Source: Neisseriaceae bacterium JH1-16
GTDB lineage: Bacteria; Pseudomonadota; Gammaproteobacteria; Burkholderiales; Chromobacteriaceae
Assembly: GCA_025989215.1 (NCBI GenBank)
Contig: JAPDNP010000001.1
Location: 248,001-312,000 of the forward strand
Reading direction: 5' to 3'
DNA: 64,000 bases
Part shown: positions 1 through 7,734 of the stretch, piece by piece
Numbering within the stretch: position 1 is the stretch's first letter
Layout: each line of letters opens with the position of its first letter
Made by a program: the position numbers and the translations under genes
Notes under the pieces: model-generated
Told to the model about the DNA's origin: nothing
The model's input: only the letters and a program-made list of their open reading frames with translations
The model's database searches: none

Positions 1-888
1 ATGCCACATGAGCTACAGAAACGCGCCGTTTCGCAAAGCTTTTTGCCACAGGAAATGCAGTACATTGCATGATCTCCTTCTCTAAAGAGATTCCCAACGC
101 CGGACATAACCGATGCCTTGCAAGCAGGCCTCGTTTCAATGTTCCCCTCGCATTAGATCTAGAGACGTCTGGTGGTGCCATCAAATGGGTTTATTGCCCA
201 GCACTACATGGCCAGCTCCCGACAAAGTAATATTAATATTGATCTTTAGCGGGCCTATATTCATTATTTTGTTCTGATGAAGCGCTAATCGGCGGGGTGG
301 CGTTTTTATGCTGAGCCATATCCCTTATGTTTTTAGTCATAATTTATAAGTGATTCCTAAGTGGTCGTTGAAATTAAACAATAACTGCCCATGGCCTATG
401 CCATTATTTTGTGGTCACCATGTAAATGGAATGCTAGACCAGAATCAGTAATGGAAAGTTGGTAGGCGGTAAACGGTAGAGGATAAGGGGCGGACGGTAA
501 TGGTCGCTATCTGGACCTAGAAGGCTGTTTCAATTTTGAGTCACTTAGCGGGTTGCGACAGCAGTGGTCGGCCAATTTTAAGGTTTTTCTTTGAAAAACT
601 GCATCAGCAGATGGCTGACAGTGAAACTAATTGGGACTAAAGGATTGCCGGAGCGTGATGCTCGAATCTACTAGTATTAAAAAGTTGCCCGAAGGGCCCT
701 GCATTAGCATCGGGGAGAGGGCGGCGGTTTGGTGAAACTGCTGGCATGGCGCTTGCCCCTTTTAGAGGTGCAGTGCGACGCGAAAAATTTAGCTTAGGGG
801 CGGAATAAACCGATGTGCTGATTCGTTTAGTCAGCATGGACTCGTTCTCTCGATGGGAGGGCGGGGAGTGAACCGAAGGAGGATGCTG
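1..888. other. AT-richer leading region without a supportable gene
   Basis: Nothing here has the codon pattern of the neighbouring genes. A 23-codon frame runs from base 1 to a stop at 79-81 and could be the tail of an upstream gene, but nothing in it is recognisable. The stretch from about 200 to 800 is visibly AT-richer than the rest of the window and contains many short stops in all frames, so it looks like decayed or foreign DNA. The last 60 bases probably hold the promoter of the gene starting at 889. Confidence 0.5.
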
Positions 889-1248
889 ATGAAATCGTCG
901 CTAGTGTGGCTGGCATTGGGTGCCAGTGTGGCTTGGCCCGCGTTGGCCGAAGCGCCGGAAGTCATGAGTGGCCGGCTGGTCGACGAGCACAAGATGACGC
1001 TGTATGTGTTCGCCAAGGACACGGCGGGCAAGAGCAACTGCGACGCCGGCTGCGCCAGCAAGTGGCCGCCGGCGCTGGCCGATTCTTACGACAAGGCCAG
1101 CGGCAGCTGGAGCCTGGTCAAACGCGATGATGGCAAGTCGCAGTGGGCCTATAAGGGCCAGCCGCTCTACCGCTGGAGCATGGACAAGAAGCCGGGCGAC
1201 ACAGGTGGAGACGGAATGGCCGGCATGTGGCATGCGGCCAAACCATAG
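889..1248 (+). CDS. Secreted COG4315-type repeat protein (lipoprotein_15 family)
   Basis: A 119-residue exported protein. Residues 1-22 form a signal peptide ending in ALAEA. The mature part carries the family's hallmark segments: LYVFAKDTAGKSNCDAGCASKWPP (a Leu-Tyr-x-Phe strand followed by two cysteines and Trp-Pro-Pro) and a second module, QWAYKGQPLYRWSMDKKPGD. Proteins of this family are periplasmic or surface proteins of unknown role and often lie beside ECF sigma genes. The ATG at 889 was chosen over 853 and 883 because AAGGAGG ends six bases before it. The next gene is an ECF sigma factor 67 bp downstream, so the two are probably co-regulated. The function is unknown; the family assignment is fairly safe. 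Confidence 0.85.
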   Translation: MKSSLVWLALGASVAWPALAEAPEVMSGRLVDEHKMTLYVFAKDTAGKSNCDAGCASKWPPALADSYDKASGSWSLVKRDDGKSQWAYKGQPLYRWSMDKKPGDTGGDGMAGMWHAAKP

Positions 1249-1315
1249 TGACAGCGGCAGCCGCTCCCGAGAGTCGGGCGCGGCCTCTCTGGCTGGAGGA
1301 TGACGGGCCACAGGC

Positions 1316-1843
1316 ATGAGTTTCGAGTCCGATTTGCTGGTCTGGCTGCCGCAGTTGCGCCGCTATGCCCGGGCGCTGACCGGCGACCCGGCCTGGGCCG
1401 ACGACTTGGTGCAGGATACGCTGGAGTGTGCGCTCAACAAGTGGCGCTGGCGTGCGCATAGCAATCTGCGCGCCTGGTTGCTGACGCTGTTGCGCCACCG
1501 CTTCATCGATCAGTTGCGTGCGCGGCGCGAGATCGCCTTCGATGACGACGGCGCGCCGTGGCAGAGCTTGGCTGCCCCCGCCGGCGAAGTCGACGGGCTG
1601 GTGCTGGAAGAGGTGCAGCGGGCGCTGTATCGCTTGCCTCTGGAGCAGCGCGAGGTATTGCTGCTGATCGCGCTGGAGGAGCTTAGTTACCAAGAGGCAG
1701 CAAGCGTACTCAAGGTGCCGGTAGGTACCGTGATGTCGCGTCTGTCCCGTGCCAGGGAGCGGATGCGGCTGTTGCTGGACGAGGGGGAAGGGCATCCGGC
1801 AGCTGTGCCGGAGCGGCCTTCTTTGAGCGTGGTGAAGAAATGA
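1316..1843 (+). CDS. ECF-family RNA polymerase sigma factor
   Basis: 175 residues, the usual ECF length. Region 2 occupies about residues 10-75 (DDLVQDTLECALNKW, then LLRHRFIDQLRARR for -10 recognition). Region 4 occupies about 105-160 (LPLEQREVLLLIALEELSYQEAA, then a VPVGTVMSRLSRARERMR helix-turn-helix for -35 binding). It directs RNA polymerase to a small regulon, normally including its own operon. Its stop overlaps the start of the next gene (ATGA at 1840-1843), which encodes a membrane anti-sigma factor, so synthesis of the pair is coupled. The neighbouring envelope proteins suggest an extracytoplasmic signal, but which one cannot be read from the sequence. Confidence 0.93.
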   Translation: MSFESDLLVWLPQLRRYARALTGDPAWADDLVQDTLECALNKWRWRAHSNLRAWLLTLLRHRFIDQLRARREIAFDDDGAPWQSLAAPAGEVDGLVLEEVQRALYRLPLEQREVLLLIALEELSYQEAASVLKVPVGTVMSRLSRARERMRLLLDEGEGHPAAVPERPSLSVVKK

Positions 1844-2625
1844 GCATGAATGACCGCCCTGATCGCATCAAGACCGTACCCGAGTCGGGCGATCAACTGC
1901 GCCTGCTCTCTGCGCTGGTCGACGGGGAGCTGTCGGACTCGGAACGAGCCGAGGTTGAGGCGCGGCTGGTGAGCGATCCGGCCGCAGCGTGCCGTGTTAC
2001 CCACTACCGGGCGCAGAAGGCGGCGCTGCAAGCGCTGTTTCCGAAACCGGTCACGGTGCCCAGTCTATTCGTGCAACGGCGTACGCCATGGTGGCGGGTC
2101 GGGCTGGCCGCGGTGGCCTGTCTGCTGGTCGGAGCGGCGTTCGGCCTACTGTTGGGACAGGGGCGCCTGGGGGCTGAGCAGCCCGCCTTTGCGCAGCGTG
2201 CGGACATGGCCTATGTCGTGTACGCACCCGAGGCGCGCCACCCGGTCGAGGTGGGGGCTGCCGACGAGGCGCAGTTGGTCGCTTGGTTATCGCGGCGGCT
2301 GGAGCGGCCGCTGTCGATACCGTCGCTGCGGGAATACGGTTTCGGGCTGGTTGGGGGGCGCTTACTGCCCGGCGATGCCGGCCCGGCTGCGCAGTTCATG
2401 TATCAGAACGATGGTGGCGAGCGGCTGACACTGTATGTCACCGTGTTTGCCAAGCGTGAGCTGAGCTTCGGAACGGTGCGGCGTGATGGTCGCCATACCA
2501 TCTATTGGGCGAGCCGCGGCATGGGTTATGCGCTGTCGGGGCGTGGCGATGAAGCGCGGCTGCGCATGATTGCGGCCGATACCTGCAATGCCTTGGGTGG
2601 GCATGCCGAGGCCTGGGTCGGCTGA
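1840..2625 (+). CDS. Transmembrane anti-sigma factor
   Basis: A 261-residue single-pass membrane protein. The cytoplasmic N-terminal part has the LSALVDGELSDSERAEVEARL pattern typical of RseA-like and other anti-sigma domains. One membrane segment lies at about residues 87-107 (VGLAAVACLLVGAAFGLLLG). The remaining ~150 residues are periplasmic and contain no named domain I recognise. It should sequester the sigma factor encoded just upstream, with which it shares a 4-bp overlap. Such factors are usually inactivated by proteolysis or a conformational change when the periplasmic part senses stress. The large sensor part is the place to look for specificity. Confidence 0.88.
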   Translation: MSMNDRPDRIKTVPESGDQLRLLSALVDGELSDSERAEVEARLVSDPAAACRVTHYRAQKAALQALFPKPVTVPSLFVQRRTPWWRVGLAAVACLLVGAAFGLLLGQGRLGAEQPAFAQRADMAYVVYAPEARHPVEVGAADEAQLVAWLSRRLERPLSIPSLREYGFGLVGGRLLPGDAGPAAQFMYQNDGGERLTLYVTVFAKRELSFGTVRRDGRHTIYWASRGMGYALSGRGDEARLRMIAADTCNALGGHAEAWVG

Positions 2626-2638
2626 GCGGCGGGAGGAA

Positions 2639-2776
2639 ATGGTGAAGCGTGTCTCTTGGTGGTCAAGCGTCGTGGTTCTCGCCGTGCTGTTTGTCCTGAC
2701 GGGGTGCTCATCGGGCGACGACGACAAACCCGCGCAAGCCCCATCGCATCAGCAAAGCGGCAACAGTGCTTATTGA
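2639..2776 (+). CDS. Small lipoprotein, 45 aa
   Basis: The sequence begins with a basic segment and a hydrophobic stretch (VVVLAVLFVLTGC), giving the lipobox LTGC with cysteine near residue 22. The mature lipoprotein is only about two dozen polar residues, ending in a Gln/Ser/His-rich tail. A GGGAGG Shine-Dalgarno at 2630-2635 precedes the ATG at 2639. It starts 13 bp after the anti-sigma gene, so it is in the same operon. Together with the second tiny lipoprotein at 3291 it resembles entericidin-like membrane lipoproteins in size only; no function can be assigned. Confidence 0.75.
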   Translation: MVKRVSWWSSVVVLAVLFVLTGCSSGDDDKPAQAPSHQQSGNSAY

Positions 2777-2803
2777 ATGACGCGGCCAGCCCGAGAAGGA
2801 GGG

Positions 2804-3046
2804 TTAGCCCTCGCTCGCCGTCTCGGCCGCACCGTGGTGCCGGTAGCTGTGCCATTGCCGCTCCACCGTGACGGGTTTCTGGTCGGCAACGGTCGAGTGG
2901 GCATGGTTGACCGGCTCAGGCCACCAGGGAGAACAGCCCAGCAGATCGTCAGTCGCTGCGGCAAGCTGCTTTGAAGTGAGCAGGCTCTCTTGCATGGCTC
3001 GCCTAGCGCGGCGCAGGGACAAGCGGTAGAGGCGTCGGATCAACAT
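2804..3046 (-). CDS. Small basic protein, 80 aa, function unknown
   Basis: An open frame on the minus strand. The ATG at 3046 was chosen over the upstream 3175 because GGAGAG lies seven bases before it. The N-terminus is strongly basic (MLIRRLYRLSLRRARRAMQ) and could form an amphipathic helix; the rest is polar, with a WWPEP turn and several histidines. It lies opposite to and between two tiny lipoprotein genes of the sigma-factor operon. No family was recognised. It could be a chance frame, but the ribosome site and codon pattern are better than those of other minus-strand frames here. Confidence 0.45.
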   Translation of the reverse strand: MLIRRLYRLSLRRARRAMQESLLTSKQLAAATDDLLGCSPWWPEPVNHAHSTVADQKPVTVERQWHSYRHHGAAETASEG

Positions 3047-3290
3047 GATGATTCTCTCCACGGTGCCGGATTCCGGATGGATGGGGGTGAAGCTGGCCAG
3101 CGTGAACGATGTTCTTATGATTTTTGGGTATTTATTCTGCATGTATTGCATGGGATTGTGAAGTGAAATATCCATTTTTCATGGTGTGAATAGGGGTGTT
3201 TGCTATCAAAACCGAGGCGTGGTGACATTTTGGGTGTTGGCTACGCTTGGGGATGATCAGCTGGGCATGGCAGTAGTACGCGGGAGGTGC

Positions 3291-3419
3291 ATGATGAAAC
3301 GAAGGCGTGGCTGGCTGGTGCTGTTGGCACTGGTCGTTGCCGGGATGTTCGGCGGTTGTGCCAACGACGGCTCGACGTCGCAGGGTGCTCCGCCTTATCA
3401 CGGTGGCGGTGGCTATTAA
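3291..3419 (+). CDS. Small lipoprotein, 42 aa
   Basis: A second very short lipoprotein: basic start (MMKRRRG), hydrophobic core LVLLALVVAGMFGGC with a plausible lipobox, then a glycine-rich tail ending PPYHGGGGY. CGGGAGGTGC lies just ahead of the tandem ATGs at 3291 and 3294; the longer 5' extension of the frame is ignored because it lacks a ribosome site. Like the lipoprotein at 2639 it ends in tyrosine after a short polar tail, so the two may be distant paralogues. Role unknown; it may contribute to envelope stability in the sigma-factor regulon. Confidence 0.7.
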   Translation: MMKRRRGWLVLLALVVAGMFGGCANDGSTSQGAPPYHGGGGY

Positions 3420-3456
3420 GCCGTTCACGGGTAAAAGGCAGGTCGGGGCCTGCGGG

Positions 3457-3481
3457 GCGATCCTGCCATAAACAGGATCGC
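3457..3481. terminator. Stem-loop between lipoprotein and cupredoxin genes
   Basis: GCGATCCTG and CAGGATCGC form a perfect 9-bp stem with loop CCATAAA. No T-run follows on either strand, so it may be an attenuating or mRNA-stabilising hairpin rather than a full terminator. Confidence 0.45.
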
Positions 3482-3505
3482 TGCAGGCTTCGTCGAGGAG
3501 GTGCG

Positions 3506-3913
3506 ATGAGTCGACTTACCCTGCTTGTATTGGCGGCGGCCACGGCCGCCGTTGCCCTGTGCGCTCTTGGCGGGGAGGCGTCGTATCGTGCCTCTCCCGA
3601 CTCGGACGGGGTGCAGCGTATTGCCATTGTCGGTGGCAGCTACTACTTCCAGCCCGATCACATCGTCGTGCGGGCCAATCAGCCGGTGGAGCTGTCGGTG
3701 CGGGTTGGATCGGGGCTGATCCCACACGGATTCGTGCTGGAGGCGCCTGATGGGCGCAAGGTAGCCGAGCTGAAGCTGGGTGCCACGGCGCAGACGGTGT
3801 CCTTCACCCCAAAGCGCGCCGGGCGATACCCGTTCTATTGCCCGAACCGTTTGCTGTTCTTCAAGAGCCATCGCGAGGAAGGGATGAGCGGCTATCTGGA
3901 CGTGGTGGAATAG
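3506..3913 (+). CDS. Exported cupredoxin-domain protein
   Basis: 135 residues with a signal peptide (MSRLTLLVLAAATAAVALCA). The mature part is one cupredoxin fold (cupredoxin_1 type). All expected type-1 copper ligands are visible: His in LIPHGF, then Cys, His and Met in the C-terminal block FYC...KSHREEGMSG. Such proteins carry electrons or bind copper in the periplasm. GAGGAGGTG ends three bases before the ATG at 3506. It is the fifth plus-strand gene of the sigma-factor cluster and suggests that copper or redox damage in the envelope may be part of what the system handles (inference). Confidence 0.85.
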   Translation: MSRLTLLVLAAATAAVALCALGGEASYRASPDSDGVQRIAIVGGSYYFQPDHIVVRANQPVELSVRVGSGLIPHGFVLEAPDGRKVAELKLGATAQTVSFTPKRAGRYPFYCPNRLLFFKSHREEGMSGYLDVVE

Positions 3914-3924
3914 TCAGGGTGGCG

Positions 3925-4521
3925 ATGTCGACCAATGCGGCTAACCCGGTCGCGACAGCGCTGCAGCGTTTCGCACGGCTTAGCAGCTACCGGGTGACGA
4001 TACGCTCGACGGCCGGCAATGGGGCCTTGCAGGTGGTGCGTTATTACTATCGCGCCCCGGGGCGGGTGCGGATGGAATTCGTGATGCCGCATGCCGGCGC
4101 GGTACTGATCTACGATCCGGCCACCCGCAAGGTGCGGCTCTGGCCCTTCGGCCCCGATACGCTGCCGGTGCTGACGCTGGCACCGGACAACCCCTTGCTA
4201 CGTGGCGATAACGATCACCGGGTCGATCGCTCCGATGTGGGGGCCTTGCTCGCCAATCTGCATGCGCTGGGCGACGCCGGCCGTATCAACGTCGTCGGGG
4301 ACGAACAGGTTGGTCGCTGGTCGGCCACCCGGCTGGAAATCATCGGTGCACCGGGCTCTGTGGTGGCCGGCGTGCACCGCTACCTGGTCTGGCTGGCTGT
4401 CGGAACGCTGTTTCCGGTCAAAGTGATCAGCTACGACGGGCACGGCAAGATGCTGGAAACCGTGCTGATGGACGACGTGGTGCTCGATGCGCCCTTGCCG
4501 GACGCGCTGTTCGGGTACTGA
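3925..4521 (+). CDS. LolA-like periplasmic protein (DUF1571-type)
   Basis: 198 residues. The body reads as a LolA/LolB-like half-barrel: alternating strands such as [43 protein letters not shown] and ATRLEIIG, resembling the DUF1571 and outer-membrane-lipoprotein-sorting families that bind lipid or lipoprotein acyl chains. The chosen ATG (3925) leaves no obvious signal peptide, and a GTG at 3919 is an alternative; localisation is therefore uncertain. It starts 11 bp after the cupredoxin gene and is followed 26 bp later by an SRPBCC gene, consistent with one transcript. Confidence 0.65.
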   Translation: MSTNAANPVATALQRFARLSSYRVTIRSTAGNGALQVVRYYYRAPGRVRMEFVMPHAGAVLIYDPATRKVRLWPFGPDTLPVLTLAPDNPLLRGDNDHRVDRSDVGALLANLHALGDAGRINVVGDEQVGRWSATRLEIIGAPGSVVAGVHRYLVWLAVGTLFPVKVISYDGHGKMLETVLMDDVVLDAPLPDALFGY

Positions 4522-4547
4522 GACCGGGTCGAGAGAGGATAGAGCCG

Positions 4548-5018
4548 ATGGCCGAATACTGCTTGACCACTCGGTGGCGGGTAGAGGCGCCGCTCGAAGT
4601 AGTATGGGAGGCGATCTACCACGCGGACCGTTGGCCTGCCTGGTGGCCAGGGGTCGAAGCGGTGCATGAGCTGCTGCCGGGCGACGACTGCGGCATCGGC
4701 GCAGTGCATCGCTATACCTGGAAGAGTGTGCTGCCGTACCGCTTGAGCTTCGATATCCGGGTGACCCGGATCGAACGTCTGGTGGCACTGGAGGGAGTCG
4801 CCTATGGCGAGCTGGCCGGTCGTGGCTGCTGGCAGTTCACCCGCGAGGGCGGGCTGACCGTAGTGCGCTACGACTGGCAGGTGACCACCGCCAAGCGTTG
4901 GATGAACTGGTTGGCGCCACTTGCCCGGCCATTGTTTCGTTGGAACCACGATGTGGTGATGCGCGCAGGCGGGCGCGGGCTGGCACGGTTGCTGAATGCC
5001 CGATTGCTTGAGGATTGA
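4548..5018 (+). CDS. SRPBCC-family lipid/ligand-binding protein
   Basis: 156 residues with the polyketide-cyclase/START-like pattern. The N-terminal strand [19 protein letters not shown] (Trp-Pro-x-Trp-Trp follows) is the signature of the SRPBCC fold, and the C-terminal part has the long helix that closes the hydrophobic pocket. No catalytic residues can be named. It is the last gene of the plus-strand cluster that begins with the COG4315 protein, and a degraded family-B repeat follows its stop codon. Likely a cytoplasmic protein binding a small hydrophobic ligand. Confidence 0.8.
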   Translation: MAEYCLTTRWRVEAPLEVVWEAIYHADRWPAWWPGVEAVHELLPGDDCGIGAVHRYTWKSVLPYRLSFDIRVTRIERLVALEGVAYGELAGRGCWQFTREGGLTVVRYDWQVTTAKRWMNWLAPLARPLFRWNHDVVMRAGGRGLARLLNARLLED

Positions 5019-5045
5019 CGTCGCTGCTGTGCCTTGGCTTGCTTC

Positions 5046-5150
5046 GAGTCGTTAATAGAACCCAGCCTAGCCGCCCTGGCTAGGTGTACTGTCACAGACA
5101 GTGCGCGTAGTGCGGCAAGACCGCGCAACAGCCCCAGGCGGAGCGGCGCC
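5046..5150. repeat. Family-B MITE-like repeat, degraded copy
   Basis: Starts GAGTCGTTAATAGAACCCAG and keeps the interior landmarks GACAGT, GTGCGGCAAG and GCGCAACA seen in the intact copies at 20417-20530 and 53967-54080. The distal terminal repeat is lost. It lies about 30 bp behind the SRPBCC gene. Confidence 0.6.
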
Positions 5151-5204
5151 TATTCTGCCGCGCGCAGCCTGGCCGGTTGCGGAGATGGGGGCTGTCCAAG
5201 ATGT

Positions 5205-6560
5205 TTATTCGTGGCCATGCCCATGCGTGCGCAGGTGGCTCGTGCCGTGCTGCGGGTGTGCAGTACCAATCGGTGAGCGGTAGCGCGGGCGGAGGCCTTC
5301 GCGGACCGGCTGGCGCGCCGCCAGCGGCGTCGTGGCGCAGAACAGCCCGAGCATCAGCCCGGCAAGCCAGGCGTACTCCTGGAAGAACGGTGCGTTGAAG
5401 AAGGAGCCGAGGCAGGGTACTACCAGCCCCGCCAGGCCTACGCCCCATAACCAATGCCGTTTGTCCTGGACCTGTAGCAGCGTCTTGCCCACCAGGCCGA
5501 ACAGCCACAGCATCGCCCCCAGCCCTAACAGCCCTTCCTCGACCAGCTTGGTCAGAAATAGATTGTGGGCGCTCGACAGGCGTTCGACTTCGCGCTTGCC
5601 TTGAATCGCCGAGGCCGGCGGTGCGGCGTATTCGGTCCCTTTAATGGTGTCGAACTGGCGGGGGCCGATGCCGAACAGCTTGTGGTCGGTATCCCTGAAG
5701 AAGTTGATTGCCACCTGCCAGTGATAGAAACGGTAGGCGTCGACAGGTGCCAGTTTGCCGGTGGTGAACTGTTGTTGCTCCTTGACGAGCAGACGCTGCT
5801 GGTTGAAATCGTTGGGCAATGCATAGAGCCCTCCCGAGCCGAGGACCGCAGCGGCGAGCAGGCCGACGACGGCCTTCTTGCGCCCGAAATAGACGGCGGC
5901 CAACAGCAGCATGCAGACACCGGTGCCGAGCAGGCCGCTGCGGCTGGCCATCAGCAGCAAGGACAGCAGCTGAAAACCCAGCAGGCCCAGATGGCCGACC
6001 CGCGTGCGGCGCGTCAGGCCGTGCCATTGGGTCGCGATATAGCCGAAATATGCCGCGGCGATCATGCCGAGGTAAACCGACGACTGCGTGACGACCCCGG
6101 CACCATGCAGTTCGAGCAACTTCTTCTTGCCCTGACAGATGTCGACATAGCCCAGTAACAGTGCAATGGTGCTGGACGCCACCAGGGCGAAGAACAGCCG
6201 GCGCTTCTGCTGCTCGGTTAGGCTGCCGAAACAGCCGATCCAGAACAGCAGCGGAATCATCAGCGAATCTTTGAAACCGGCGAGCAGATTGCTGGCGGGG
6301 GCATTGATCGCAATGCTGACGACGCCGGCAGTAAAGAAGGTGAGTCCCGCCCAGAATGCCGGCCCGTGCAGCCGACGCCGGAAAGTCTCCAAATTGAACA
6401 GGAAGGCGACCAGTACCAGGAAGGCGGCGATATTCTTTGGCCCCTGAGCGACCGGCAGGGTCAGGCAGAACAGCCACAGGGCCCGGAACAAGAGCGTGCT
6501 GCGGTCTTGCGGGGTCAGGTGCTCTTCGCGTGCGAACAGGCGGCGACAGGCGGACGTCAT
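5205..6560 (-). CDS. O-antigen ligase-family membrane protein (Wzy_C domain)
   Basis: 451 residues with about ten to twelve hydrophobic segments, e.g. ALWLFCLTLPVA, FLVLVAFLFNL, FQLLSLLLMASRSGLLGTG and GLMLGLFCATT. The Wzy_C core is recognisable from the RSGLLGTG segment, the large periplasmic loop with FYHWQVAINFFRDTDHKLFGIGPRQF, and SSAHNLFLTKLVEEGLLG with the conserved His-Asn. This family joins O-antigen to lipid A-core or glycan to pilin or other proteins in the periplasm. No LPS or pilin genes lie next to it, so the substrate is unknown. The start at 6560 is preferred over 6686 because the extra N-terminus is not membrane-like; no strong ribosome site decides it. Confidence 0.82.
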   Translation of the reverse strand: MTSACRRLFAREEHLTPQDRSTLLFRALWLFCLTLPVAQGPKNIAAFLVLVAFLFNLETFRRRLHGPAFWAGLTFFTAGVVSIAINAPASNLLAGFKDSLMIPLLFWIGCFGSLTEQQKRRLFFALVASSTIALLLGYVDICQGKKKLLELHGAGVVTQSSVYLGMIAAAYFGYIATQWHGLTRRTRVGHLGLLGFQLLSLLLMASRSGLLGTGVCMLLLAAVYFGRKKAVVGLLAAAVLGSGGLYALPNDFNQQRLLVKEQQQFTTGKLAPVDAYRFYHWQVAINFFRDTDHKLFGIGPRQFDTIKGTEYAAPPASAIQGKREVERLSSAHNLFLTKLVEEGLLGLGAMLWLFGLVGKTLLQVQDKRHWLWGVGLAGLVVPCLGSFFNAPFFQEYAWLAGLMLGLFCATTPLAARQPVREGLRPRYRSPIGTAHPQHGTSHLRTHGHGHE

Positions 6561-6879
6561 GGCGATCTCGGATAGCCTTCTTAACTGTGTGCTTGGATTT
6601 TCTTTGCGCCCCATGCCAGTTGCGCAAAAATCGTTGGCAACGCGGTTTTTACAAGCGCGTTGCAAGCAACAAAGTGTAAGGGCCATTGCCGGACGGCAAT
6701 GTAAGCGGACCGTAAGGGTGGTCGGTCAAATTATTAAGGAGTGTTGCGAGGGAGAGGGCGTGCTGCTGTTGGGGTAGAAAGCCAGGGGCCGGGCGGATAT
6801 TTAGGGGTGCATCTAGCTCGCCGCAGGCAAGGCGAAAACCGCAGCGAGAAGGCGTGGGCCTCCAGAGGCGAAGGCAAGA
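6561..6879. other. Intergenic region
   Basis: Contains the presumed promoter of the minus-strand ligase gene and no open frame that I can support. The AT-richer stretch around 6580-6760 is the most likely promoter site. Confidence 0.4.
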
Positions 6880-6902
6880 AAACCGGCGTTCACCGCCGGT
6901 TT
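6880..6902 (-). terminator. Rho-independent terminator of the GNAT gene
   Basis: AAACCGGCG and CGCCGGTTT pair over 9 bp around loop TTCAC. Read on the minus strand the stem is followed by a TTTTCTT stretch, fitting the end of the gene whose stop is at 6924. Confidence 0.8.
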
Positions 6903-6923
6903 CCTCTGCGTGCTGCGGCGGCT

Positions 6924-7364
6924 TCAGGCTAGAACGGCGCGCATCACCAATCGTGCCTCATCCGGGCCGAAGTAGTCCGCTTCCTCGCGTTCTACCGTAA
7001 AGCCCAGCTTCTGGTACAGACGCACCGCCCCGGTGTTGCCCGGATCGACGGTCAGCAGTGCCGACGGGTAGCCACGTTGTCGCAGCGCGGCGAGCAGCGC
7101 GCGGGTGAGGCGCTCGCCGACGCCGCGGCCGCGATGGCTGGCACGTACTGCCAGCGACAGCAGCCAGGCTTCCTTGCCGTCCAGCGACGGCGTACCGAGC
7201 GCGTAGCCGGCAAAGCCTTGCTCGTCTTCTTCGATCAACAGCCAGTCGCCCCACAGGTCGAGGGCCTGTCGGAAGAAGAATGGCGGGTAGACGGCGTACT
7301 GGAATACGTCCTCTTCGATCGCGAAGACCTGAGGCAGCTCGGCGATGGTGGGATTGCGGATCAT
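6924..7364 (-). CDS. GNAT-family N-acetyltransferase
   Basis: 146 residues. Motif A of the GNAT fold, the acetyl-CoA pyrophosphate loop, is clear: LAVRASHRGRGVGERL, preceded by the beta-4 strand ending WLLSL. Motif B follows as VDPGNTGAVRLYQKLGF. The N-terminus MIRNPTIAELPQVFAIE is typical of RimI-like enzymes, so the start at 7364 is preferred over 7400. The acceptor (protein N-terminus or small amine) cannot be deduced. Confidence 0.85.
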   Translation of the reverse strand: MIRNPTIAELPQVFAIEEDVFQYAVYPPFFFRQALDLWGDWLLIEEDEQGFAGYALGTPSLDGKEAWLLSLAVRASHRGRGVGERLTRALLAALRQRGYPSALLTVDPGNTGAVRLYQKLGFTVEREEADYFGPDEARLVMRAVLA

Positions 7365-7468
7365 TCGATGAGTCGGGCGAAAAGGTTGGCCGAACGGCAT
7401 AGCGCCGCCATTGGGCGGAGCGTGGCCTGGGGCAGGCGCCCGATTATAGCGCAGGGAGAGCCTGGCTC

Positions 7469-7669
7469 TTACCAGTGCGAGGGCTGTTCGTGCTCTAGCA
7501 GATTGATCACTTCCTTGACGCTGAGGCCGGTGGATACGGTGGTGCGGTCGGCCAGGTATAGCGTGGTCTGCGGTACGCCACCGGGCGACGGGCTGCTCAG
7601 CTCGACCTTGGTGACCATGGAAGGATTCACGAACGCGGTGGTGCCGGGAATTGCGACGAATTTGACCAT
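7469..7669 (-). CDS. Conserved-looking small protein, 66 aa
   Basis: A compact acidic-basic protein, MVKFVAIPGTTAFVNP..., ending in LLEHEQPSHW. AAGGAG lies six bases before the ATG at 7669. It reads like a short beta-rich fold (VKFVAIPG, TTLYLADRTTV, then a helix VKEVINLLEH) similar in layout to flagellar FlbD-like or regulatory small proteins, but I cannot assign a family. It lies between the GNAT gene and the LysR gene, all on the minus strand. Confidence 0.7.
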   Translation of the reverse strand: MVKFVAIPGTTAFVNPSMVTKVELSSPSPGGVPQTTLYLADRTTVSTGLSVKEVINLLEHEQPSHW

Positions 7670-7734
7670 GATGCGCTCCTTATCGCCATGGATACTTTCA
7701 TCATAGGGGTTCGGCCGACGGTCCGTCCCATGGC

